Positions 21,771 through 28,333 of a stretch of DNA of 28,333 nt are shown here, in pieces. The stretch spans positions 1 to 28,333 of the forward strand of contig CAZJOD010000027.1 in NCBI GenBank assembly GCA_964547525.1, written 5' to 3'. The first letter of the stretch is position 1. Each line of letters starts with the position of its first letter. Below the pieces are notes generated by a model. That model saw nothing but the letters and a program-made list of their open reading frames with translations, was not told where the DNA came from and did not search any database. The translations under genes and the position numbers were made by a program. Source of the DNA: CAZJOD01 sp964547525. Its GTDB lineage: Bacteria; Bacillota; Clostridia; JAAYHZ01.

Positions 21771-22727
21771 ATGGTGGATTTTAAAAAAATCAGAACTTTT
21801 TCGGTAAAAAACAGAAAAAATCTTGTGACTTATGATAATTTAAAGGAACCAGGAATATACATTCCAAAAATGTGGGAAGACCCGGATTTTGATAAGCTTA
21901 TAGACAATATAATATCCGCCAGGGCAAAGAATCGTCCTGTAATATTATCCATGGGTGCTCATGTTGTGAAAAACGGTTTGTCGAAATATTTGATTAAGCT
22001 GGTGGAAGAAGGTTTCATTACACACATTGCAGGTAACGGTGCGGCAAGCATACATGATTTTGAGCTGGCATTGATCGGAGGAACCTCTGAAGATGTTCCC
22101 ACCGCAATTGAAGACGGATCTTTCGGAATGTGGGAGGAAACGGGAAGAATGATGAACGAAGCTTTATCACAGGGTGCGGCTAAAGGATTAGGATATGGTG
22201 AGAGCCTCTATGAATATGTAAAGCAAAACAGTGATAAGTTTCCGTATAAAGATATATGTGTTTTCTATTCGGCACAAAAAGCAGGCATACCCGTTACATA
22301 TCATGTGGCAATAGGAACTGACATTATCCATCAGCATCCTATAGTAAACTTTGCTGATATAGGTAAGACAACCGGAGAAGATTTTAAAAAATATTGCGAT
22401 TCGATCAGCGAATTAAACGAGGGTGTATTTTTAAATTTCGGCTCGGCTGTAATAGGACCTGAAGTATTTTTGAAGGCTCTATCGATATCAAGAAACCTAG
22501 GATATGATACATATAAAATTACCACGGCTAATTTTGACTTAATCAACCTTGGAGATTACAGAAGAAAGACAGGTTATGAAGATCCGAATTATTACTATCG
22601 TCCCGGAAAGAATATTGTTAACAGACCGGTTAGTATGGGAGGGACAGGCTGGCATTTTTGTGTGGATCATAATATTTCCATTCCTAAAATGTATCAAGAA
22701 TTAATAAACAGAAAAAATAAAAGGTGA
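21771..22727 (+). CDS. deoxyhypusine-synthase-like protein of unknown function
   Basis: The start is the ATG at 21771 (318 residues), ten bases after GGGGAG; an ATG at 21753 overlaps that site. The pattern ILSMGAHVVKNGL, ITHIAGNGAASIHDFELALIG and TSEDV (58-109) matches the NAD-binding layout of deoxyhypusine synthases (GA, then a Gly-rich turn, then HD). It continues with a GSFGMWEETG box and FGSAVIGPEVFLKAL. The Lys that forms the enzyme-spermidine intermediate in true deoxyhypusine synthases is not seen where expected: near the C-terminus there is VSMGGTGWHF instead. Bacteria lack the eIF5A substrate, so another reaction is likely. The SIS gene upstream is the probable partner. Family match is from memory of motifs only. 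Confidence 0.6.
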   Translation: MVDFKKIRTFSVKNRKNLVTYDNLKEPGIYIPKMWEDPDFDKLIDNIISARAKNRPVILSMGAHVVKNGLSKYLIKLVEEGFITHIAGNGAASIHDFELALIGGTSEDVPTAIEDGSFGMWEETGRMMNEALSQGAAKGLGYGESLYEYVKQNSDKFPYKDICVFYSAQKAGIPVTYHVAIGTDIIHQHPIVNFADIGKTTGEDFKKYCDSISELNEGVFLNFGSAVIGPEVFLKALSISRNLGYDTYKITTANFDLINLGDYRRKTGYEDPNYYYRPGKNIVNRPVSMGGTGWHFCVDHNISIPKMYQELINRKNKR

Positions 22728-22752
22728 TAAAAAAATTTTATCATATTATTTT
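22725..22752 (+). terminator. AT-only hairpin after the DHS-like gene, weak terminator
   Basis: TGATAAAA pairs with TTTTATCA around three A, followed by a T-rich stretch. The hairpin includes the TGA stop codon. The stem has few GC pairs. Confidence 0.4.
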
Positions 22753-22833
22753 TATATAAATACGTTCAATGGTATTGATTAATGTCGTTGTACAAAATAA
22801 AATATTTTAGTATTGATCGTTTTAAGCATATAC

Positions 22834-22839
22834 TATAAT
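22834..22839 (+). promoter_or_regulatory. -10 element of the GT2-yfhO operon
   Basis: A perfect TATAAT lies 20 bases before the ATG at 22860. The hexamer TATTGA (22811-22816), 17 bases upstream, is a poor -35. Confidence 0.45.
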
Positions 22840-22859
22840 TACTAATTGGGAGAGTTGGA

Positions 22860-23813
22860 ATGAAACTTTTATCGTTTGTTATCCCTGCATATAATGAAGA
22901 AGAGAACATAGAACATACTTTTAATGTAATTTCGGACCTTATGGTGAAAAATTCGGTACCTCATGAATTCGTTTTTATAGATGACGGGTCAAGTGATTTT
23001 ACATGGGATAAATTACAAAAGATAGCATCTTCGTATAATAACGTTACCGTGTTAAAATTTAGTAAAAACTTCGGAAAAGAATCGGCTATATATGCGGGAT
23101 TAAATAATGCTAAAGGGGATTGTTGCATAGTAATGGATTGCGATTTACAACACCCTCCCGATACCGCATTGGAAATGTATAATATATGGTTGGGTGGAGA
23201 TTTTCAAGTAATTGAAGGTAAAAAGGAAAGCAGGGGAAAAGAAAGTATTTTTTATAGATTTTTTGCCAAAATGTTTTATTCCATGTTAAAATCCTCTTCG
23301 GGTATAAATTTACACGGGATGTCGGACTTTAAACTGTTGGACAGGCAAGCGGTGGATATTCTTATATCTATGCCGGAAAAACAGACTTTCTTTCGGGCTA
23401 TGTCAGGGTGGATAGGTTTTAACACTACCGAAGTTTTTTATAAAGTGGCACCGAGATACAGGGGAACAACCAAATGGTCATCGGCAAATCTTTGGAAGTT
23501 CGCATTAAATAACATATCAAACTTCTCATCATTGCCAATGCAAATTGTGACACTTTGTGGTTTTATATTTTTTGTTTTCGCTTTAATTCTTGGAGCTCAG
23601 ACATTAATAGGGAAATTGACGGGAAAATCTGCCGAAGGTTTTTCCACAGTCATTATACTTCTTTTGATCATCGGAAGTATTATTATGTTCAGTTTGGGAA
23701 TAATCGGGTTTTATATATCCAAGATATACGAGGAAGTCAAAAGCAGACCTAAATATATTATATCTCGAAGGATTGACAATAAACTTTACAGCAAGGAGAA
23801 TAACGGAAAATGA
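22860..23813 (+). CDS. GT2 family glycosyltransferase, CsbB/GtrB-like (undecaprenyl-phosphate sugar transferase)
   Basis: Such enzymes load a sugar from a nucleotide donor onto undecaprenyl phosphate at the inner face of the membrane. It has 317 residues. A GT-A fold is shown by VIPAYNEEENI (7-17), DDGSSD (41-46) and the DxD-type motif MDCDLQHPP (Asp93, Asp95), then GMSDFKLLDR. Two hydrophobic segments (about 228-250 and 262-286) form the usual C-terminal membrane hairpin. GGGAGAG precedes the ATG. The stop overlaps the start of yfhO as ATGA, so the two are coupled. By analogy with CsbB-YfhO in Bacillus and Listeria it likely supplies sugar for lipoteichoic-acid or other wall-polymer decoration. 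Confidence 0.88.
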   Translation: MKLLSFVIPAYNEEENIEHTFNVISDLMVKNSVPHEFVFIDDGSSDFTWDKLQKIASSYNNVTVLKFSKNFGKESAIYAGLNNAKGDCCIVMDCDLQHPPDTALEMYNIWLGGDFQVIEGKKESRGKESIFYRFFAKMFYSMLKSSSGINLHGMSDFKLLDRQAVDILISMPEKQTFFRAMSGWIGFNTTEVFYKVAPRYRGTTKWSSANLWKFALNNISNFSSLPMQIVTLCGFIFFVFALILGAQTLIGKLTGKSAEGFSTVIILLLIIGSIIMFSLGIIGFYISKIYEEVKSRPKYIISRRIDNKLYSKENNGK

Positions 23814-26536
23814 GAAAAAATCAATTCAAGGATTTGTTCGTAACCACCTTAAAATCAAATTATCATTATTTCGGAGCGTTTTTTGTTCCGATTTTATTGT
23901 TCGGTATAGCCTATGCTTGGTTCGGTGTTTATCCTTTTGGGAAAGAATCTGTATTGGTTTTAGATATGTACGGGCAATATATGGATTATTTTGCAAACTT
24001 TCGAAATATAATTACCGGTGACAAAAGTTTTCTATATTCATGGGGAAGAAATTTAGGGGGCGAAATGATGGGTCTTACCGCCTATTATGTGTCAAGTCCG
24101 TTTTCTCTTATTACCGTTTTGTTCCCTAAAGAAAATATTACCGAAGCGGTTTTAGTTATGGAGTTTTTAAAGATAGGTTCTATAGGTTTAACTATGGCGA
24201 TATATCTTTACGCCTCAAGAAAAATAAGCAAAATCAACGCATTCCTATTTTCTTTACTATATTCTATGTCCGCTTATGTTATTGTTCAAATGATGAACAT
24301 TATGTGGATGGACAGTTTGATTTTATTACCCCTTGTGATTATGGGCGTGGAAAAAATCGTAAGGGAAGATAAATACAAGCTGTTTTTGGTATGTCTTCCG
24401 ATTTTATTTATATCAAATTTTTATACCGCCTACATGACCGGTATCTTTGCGTTTTTCTACTTCCTATACTACTATCCTTATGTATACGGGTTTAAAGGTA
24501 TCAAGAAGTTTTTAAAAAAATTAATTATATTTGGTATCTGTGCGGTGGTTGCCGGCGGATGCAGTTTGTTTTTAATTTTGCCTACATACTATGGAATGAA
24601 GATGGGTAAATTGGAATTTAACAGTACTAATCTTGCTTTTAAATCCATGTTTGATTTTTTCGATCTGTTTGCCGCCATGTTACCCGGAGCTTATGACACG
24701 GTCAGGAACGAGGGAACGCCCTTTATATACGCAGGATCCATAGTATGGTTATTGCTACCCGCATATTTTTTAAACCGAAATATAAAAACCAGATATAAGG
24801 CTTTATCTGCAACGTTGTTATGGTTTTTACTTTTCAGTATGACAATTAATACATTGGATAACGCATGGCATATATTTAAAACGCCGAATTGGCTGCCATA
24901 CAGGTATTCTTTCTTATTTACCTTTTTTGTTGTTGTTTTGGCTTGTGAAGCTTTTGATAATTTAAAGCATGTAAGCAAGGAAAACCTTGCCAAGACATAC
25001 GGACTTTCAATTTTAATAGTTTTTTTAGTACAAAAATTCGGTTATAAATATATTACCGCCGAGGAAAACGTATGGTTGGCATTGGTGTGTTTATCGGTGC
25101 ATATGTTGTTATTGTATCTGGTACAAAGTTCTAAAAAGCAAAAAACCGTAATAACTTTTTTAGTTTTGGCCATATCGCTTGAATTGACGGTCAATGCCTG
25201 TGAATTGATATATGATTTGGATCATGACGTTGTATACAGTACCAGAAGCAGTTATTATGACTTTTTTAAAGAAACCAAACCGGTTGTTGATGCTGTACAA
25301 AGATATGATACATCCTTTTATAGAATGGGAACCACTTTCAGACGGACTAAAAACGATGCGTTATCATTAGGATATAACGGATTGGCACACTCTAGTTCTA
25401 CATTAAATTTAAAGATTCTCGATTTTATGAAGGTTATGGGTATAAGTGTAAGAGGACATTGGGCCGGATATTACGGAACTACCATTTTAAGTGATTCGAT
25501 TCTCGGTTTTAAGTATGTATTATCAAAAAACTATATGCAATTTCCTTTTTACGAGAAACTTGATTTGATTGATAGTCCGATAACTGTATATAAAAACAAT
25601 TATGCTTTACCTGTGGCGTTTGCGGCGGATGACAAGATAACCAAAGTGTTTTTGTACGGTGATGATCCTATACGTCAGCAAAACAAGTTATTAAGCTCAC
25701 TGACAGGAGAGTTATACGCCGAATATTTTAAGCCGGTAAAAATAATAGATGAATTTACATTTAATTTAACACCGAAAGCAATGCGTTCGGGACATAATTA
25801 CTACGAAAAAAAGAACGTAAACACGGCCGGTAGCATCGAATTTTTAATACAAGGCGTTAAGGGATACAACCTTTATGCGTTTTTTCCCACTAATTTTGAA
25901 CGTGAAGTGGATATGACTTTAAATGAAGAAGAGTTCGGGCAATTTTTCGGGAATGACACATATGGCGTTATAAACTTAGGAGCTTTTGAGGACAGTGAGT
26001 ATGTTACTTTGAAGATGACTTTAAAAGAGAGCGAGTTATTCTATAAAAGCGCATATTTTTATTATTTGGATATGGAAGCTTTCGAACAAGGTATTGAAAA
26101 CATAAGACGTAATCAGTTGAATATTACTTACCGAACTGAAACATTAATCGTTGGAACAGTTACCGCGGACGAATCCAAGGAGTATCTGTTTACGACGATT
26201 CCATATGAAAAAGGTTGGCAAGTGAAGATAGACGGTGAAAAAGTTGAAACCATCGATGTGATGAACGCTTTATTGGCCGTTCCTCTAACACCCGGAACTC
26301 ATGAGATCGAATTAAAATTTGTACCGGAAGGATTTGTAACGGGAAGTATCGTATCGATTATTAGTTTTATAATTTTTGTGATTATGTTGTTATTGAAGAA
26401 AAAAAGACCTGCAACTGTTATTTATAATAACAGTGACGGCATAAAACCTGATGAATTAGAAAAAATCGAGGTTGATTCTAATATGACCACCAGGGAGAAT
26501 TCGATTGAATCAAGCGATGTATTGACAGATAATTAA
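23810..26536 (+). CDS. yfhO: YfhO-family polytopic membrane protein (GT-C-like glycosyltransferase)
   Basis: YfhO proteins are multi-spanning membrane proteins of the GT-C type that transfer a sugar from undecaprenyl phosphate to a wall polymer outside the cell. It has 908 residues. A long first extracellular loop holds the conserved DMYGQYMDYFANFRN and SWGRNLGGEMMGL boxes and a YYVSSPFSL motif (about 45-100). About a dozen hydrophobic helices follow up to residue about 455, then a large extracytoplasmic C-terminal domain, a last helix near 848-866 (GSIVSIISFIIFVIMLLL) and a Lys-rich cytoplasmic tail. It overlaps the GT2 gene by four bases. No GtcA-type flippase gene is present in this window. 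Confidence 0.88.
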   Translation: MRKNQFKDLFVTTLKSNYHYFGAFFVPILLFGIAYAWFGVYPFGKESVLVLDMYGQYMDYFANFRNIITGDKSFLYSWGRNLGGEMMGLTAYYVSSPFSLITVLFPKENITEAVLVMEFLKIGSIGLTMAIYLYASRKISKINAFLFSLLYSMSAYVIVQMMNIMWMDSLILLPLVIMGVEKIVREDKYKLFLVCLPILFISNFYTAYMTGIFAFFYFLYYYPYVYGFKGIKKFLKKLIIFGICAVVAGGCSLFLILPTYYGMKMGKLEFNSTNLAFKSMFDFFDLFAAMLPGAYDTVRNEGTPFIYAGSIVWLLLPAYFLNRNIKTRYKALSATLLWFLLFSMTINTLDNAWHIFKTPNWLPYRYSFLFTFFVVVLACEAFDNLKHVSKENLAKTYGLSILIVFLVQKFGYKYITAEENVWLALVCLSVHMLLLYLVQSSKKQKTVITFLVLAISLELTVNACELIYDLDHDVVYSTRSSYYDFFKETKPVVDAVQRYDTSFYRMGTTFRRTKNDALSLGYNGLAHSSSTLNLKILDFMKVMGISVRGHWAGYYGTTILSDSILGFKYVLSKNYMQFPFYEKLDLIDSPITVYKNNYALPVAFAADDKITKVFLYGDDPIRQQNKLLSSLTGELYAEYFKPVKIIDEFTFNLTPKAMRSGHNYYEKKNVNTAGSIEFLIQGVKGYNLYAFFPTNFEREVDMTLNEEEFGQFFGNDTYGVINLGAFEDSEYVTLKMTLKESELFYKSAYFYYLDMEAFEQGIENIRRNQLNITYRTETLIVGTVTADESKEYLFTTIPYEKGWQVKIDGEKVETIDVMNALLAVPLTPGTHEIELKFVPEGFVTGSIVSIISFIIFVIMLLLKKKRPATVIYNNSDGIKPDELEKIEVDSNMTTRENSIESSDVLTDN

Positions 26537-26572
26537 ATGTGAAAAGTTTTTGTTTTTTATTAAAAAAAGCGG

Positions 26573-26601
26573 TTGACAAGTATTAAATACTTTAATAGTA
26601 A
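26573..26601 (+). promoter_or_regulatory. palindrome and possible upstream promoter before rex
   Basis: TTGACA (26573-26578) is followed by the perfect inverted repeat AAGTATT-A-AATACTT (26578-26592) and, at 17 bases spacing, the weak -10 TAGTAA (26596-26601). The dyad fills the spacer, a good place for a repressor. The -10 is doubtful. Confidence 0.4.
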
Positions 26602-26626
26602 TTGGGTGGAAACTGACAGTGAATTG

Positions 26627-26656
26627 TTGACAAAAAAATAACACACATGATATAAT
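26627..26656 (+). promoter_or_regulatory. sigma-A promoter of rex
   Basis: A perfect TTGACA (26627-26632) and a perfect TATAAT (26651-26656) with an 18-base spacer lie about 50 bases before the rex ATG. Confidence 0.85.
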
Positions 26657-26704
26657 CTGTATAACTGAATAGTTATAAAAATCGTTATGATCGGGGTACT
26701 GATA

Positions 26705-27343
26705 ATGAGTGATGAAAAGAAAATATCCTTAGCGGTTGTAAAACGTTTACCCAGATATTACCGATACTTGTCAGACCTGTTACATGCAGGGATCAACAGG
26801 ATATCGTCAAGAGAACTCAGTGAAAAAATGGGTGTTACCGCATCTCAGATCCGGCAAGATTTAAATTGTTTCGGAGGATTCGGACAACAAGGATACGGCT
26901 ATAATGTAAGTCATTTGTTTACCGAAATAGGTAAAATTTTAGGTGTTGATCATCGTTTTAAAGTGATAATCATCGGAGTTGGTAATATGGGTCATGCATT
27001 AGCTAATTATGGTAATTTCAAGAGAAGAGGCTATGATATTATAAAAATATTCGATGTAAAAAACGAACTTGTAGGAACTAAAATTAACGATATAGAAGTT
27101 ATGCATATGGATGAGCTTGAAGAATATTTAAAAAATAATATTGTAGATATCGCTATTTTATCGGTGCCGTATAATCAAACACCTTTAGTAGCGGATAAAG
27201 TTGCGCGTCTAGGTGTAAAAGGTTTATGGAATTTTTCTCCTATGGACTTGGAACTACCGTATGACATAGAAATAGAAAACGTGCATTTAAGCGACAGTTT
27301 AATGGTCTTAGGTTACAAAATAGACAGCAAATTAAAAAAATAG
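26705..27343 (+). CDS. rex: redox-sensing transcriptional repressor Rex
   Basis: Rex is a homodimeric repressor that leaves its operator when NADH rises and so switches fermentation and respiration genes. The start is the ATG at 26705 (212 residues), eight bases after CGGGGT. A winged-helix domain fills residues 1-80 (PRYYRYL, then SSRELSEKMGVTASQIRQDL with the FGGFGQQGYGY wing). A Rossmann domain follows with IIGVGNMGHAL (90-99) for NADH, the domain-swapped C-terminal helix, and a final Lys-rich tail. It has its own promoter. Upstream is yfhO; downstream an EF-G-like gene with its own promoter. Confidence 0.96.
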   Translation: MSDEKKISLAVVKRLPRYYRYLSDLLHAGINRISSRELSEKMGVTASQIRQDLNCFGGFGQQGYGYNVSHLFTEIGKILGVDHRFKVIIIGVGNMGHALANYGNFKRRGYDIIKIFDVKNELVGTKINDIEVMHMDELEEYLKNNIVDIAILSVPYNQTPLVADKVARLGVKGLWNFSPMDLELPYDIEIENVHLSDSLMVLGYKIDSKLKK

Positions 27344-27345
27344 CA

Positions 27346-27373
27346 TTGCAACTTAAAATATTTATGATATAAT
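27346..27373 (+). promoter_or_regulatory. promoter with long leader upstream of the EF-G-like gene
   Basis: TTGCAA (27346-27351) and TATAAT (27368-27373) are 16 bases apart, with an extended TGA before the -10. It begins three bases after the rex stop. The leader to the ATG would be about 235 bases. It contains another TATAAT at 27468-27473 and a possible CAAAAATG/CATTTTG hairpin (about 27518-27575), but no gene. Confidence 0.6.
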
Positions 27374-27615
27374 ATTGATGCCTTTTATTAGGTTTAATAT
27401 TTCGTTTAAAAGGTAAATACCGTAAAAACCGATTAATTGATAGGCTTACCGGATTTAATTTATCCTGTATAATATCAATTAATTTTTACCCAAAAGAATT
27501 CGGACAGATATCGGCACAAAAATGTGCAAAATATAAGAATAATAGTGCCTGTATGTGATAGGGTGCATTTTGGGAATATAACTTTAGCATAATTAATCAT
27601 ATAGGAGGACGAGTA

Positions 27616-28333
27616 ATGAAAAACTACTCCATCAAGAATCTTAGAAATGTATGTCTTCTCGGACATGGGAGTTCCGGTAAGACCACACTGGCTGAAGCGA
27701 TGTTGTATTATTCAGGTGCCATTGACAGAATGGGCAAAGTATCAAGCGGCAACACAACAATGGATTTTGACGCCGAAGAAATTAAGAGAAAAATATCTAT
27801 TAACACATCCATAGCACCTGTTGAATGGAATGATGTAAAGATAAATTTTATTGATACACCGGGCTATTTTGATTTCGTAGGCGAAGTGGTTCAGGGGTTA
27901 CGAGCTGCAGAAAGTGCAATCATATTGGTTCCGGCCAAAAACGGAATGGAAGTCGGAACTGAAAAATCCATGCAATATGTAGATGATTTGGGCATTAGTA
28001 AAATGTTTTTTATCAGCAAGTTAGATGAAGAAAATGCCAATTTCGATGAGACATACCAAGAATTAAAAGATAAATTCGGAACCGGTGTTGTGGCTTTCCA
28101 GCTGCCGGTTATTGAAAACGGAAAATTTAAAGGAATTGTAGATGTATTGGAAAATAAAGCTTACTCTTTTGAAAAGGGTAAATCCAAAGAAATCCCGGTT
28201 CCGGCGACTCTGGAAGATCATATAGAAGAAATCCGTGAAGGAGTTATGGAAGCTATCGCAGAAACCGACGAAGCTTTAATGGAGAAGTATTTTGAAGGTG
28301 AAGCGTTTACTCAAAGTGAAATTAATAAGGGGC
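27616..28333 (+). CDS. EF-G-like translation GTPase (FusA2-type paralogue), 3' end outside window
   Basis: This is the N-terminal 239 residues of an elongation-factor-G-like GTPase. GGAGG precedes the ATG. G1 is GHGSSGKTTL (16-25), switch I lies around KRKISINTS, G3 is DTPGYFDF (80-87), and G4 is SKLD (134-137) instead of NKxD. In translocating EF-G the residue after DTPG is the catalytic His; here it is Tyr84. These differences, and the opening Lys-Asn-Tyr rather than the canonical EF-G N-terminus, place it with the second EF-G-like group of Firmicutes, whose job is not well defined, rather than with the str-operon fusA or ribosome-protection TetM proteins. Confidence 0.85.
   Translation, partial: MKNYSIKNLRNVCLLGHGSSGKTTLAEAMLYYSGAIDRMGKVSSGNTTMDFDAEEIKRKISINTSIAPVEWNDVKINFIDTPGYFDFVGEVVQGLRAAESAIILVPAKNGMEVGTEKSMQYVDDLGISKMFFISKLDEENANFDETYQELKDKFGTGVVAFQLPVIENGKFKGIVDVLENKAYSFEKGKSKEIPVPATLEDHIEEIREGVMEAIAETDEALMEKYFEGEAFTQSEINKG

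Noticed and set aside
26621..26646. TTGTTGAC...TAACA considered as a Rex operator
   Set aside because: The left half fits TTGTTAA at six of seven positions, but the right half is out of register with TTGTTAA-N4-TTAACAA.

Overview
This is a low-GC window with strong AGGAGG-type ribosome binding sites, frequent TTG or GTG-like alternative starts, sigma-A promoters (TTGACA/TATAAT) and compact hairpin-plus-T terminators. The gene content (Rex, a Glu dehydrogenase, a Na+-pump decarboxylase beta/gamma pair, a YhcN/YlaJ-like spore lipoprotein, a CsbB/YfhO pair, a FusA2-like EF-G paralogue) points to an endospore-forming anaerobic member of the Clostridia (Firmicutes). No genus can be named from the sequence alone. 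The two glycan-degrading enzymes suggest a plant- or host-glycan-rich habitat; that is inference.

Layout. 1-1671: 3' part of a heparinase II/III-family lyase. 1771-1846: tRNA-Trp with its own promoter and terminator. 2123-3452: rph-rdgB, overlapping. 3582-4841: GH29 alpha-L-fucosidase. 5038-9277: housekeeping run on the plus strand: DUF177 protein (yceD-like), rpmF, a PDZ/radical-SAM DUF512 protein, der, plsY. 9518-13595, minus strand: a four-gene operon, read in the order TIM-barrel isomerase, Gfo/Idh/MocA dehydrogenase, second TIM-barrel isomerase, apgM-type phosphoglycerate mutase. A second Gfo/Idh/MocA dehydrogenase (13845-14885) is divergent from it. 15024-16625, minus strand: oadG-oadB decarboxylase pump subunits without an alpha subunit. 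17010-18710: a large Gly/Asn/Ala-rich lipoprotein with a tandem five-residue repeat array. 18711-18960: a cluster of hairpins. 18960-19223, minus: a small membrane protein. 19555-20814: glutamate dehydrogenase. 21033-22727: a SIS-domain (GmhA-like) protein followed by a deoxyhypusine-synthase-like protein. 22860-26536: GT2 glycosyltransferase and YfhO membrane protein, overlapping by four bases. 26705-27343: rex. 27616-end: 5' part of an EF-G-like GTPase.

How the genes fit together. The central accessory part is the divergent set of two Gfo/Idh/MocA oxidoreductases and two xylose-isomerase-like TIM barrels. It looks like an oxidation/isomerisation or oxidation/elimination route for a sugar, cyclitol or glycoside; the substrate is not visible. 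Gdh, the OadB/OadG pump and Rex fit fermentative, redox-controlled and Na+-coupled metabolism. The CsbB/YfhO pair is known to decorate cell-wall polymers. The parts most likely to repay a closer look are the lipoprotein with its pentapeptide-like array, the SIS/DHS-like pair, the Gfo/Idh plus TIM-barrel module, and several undescribed inverted repeats at promoters (fucosidase, gdh, rex) and at the rpmF ribosome binding site.
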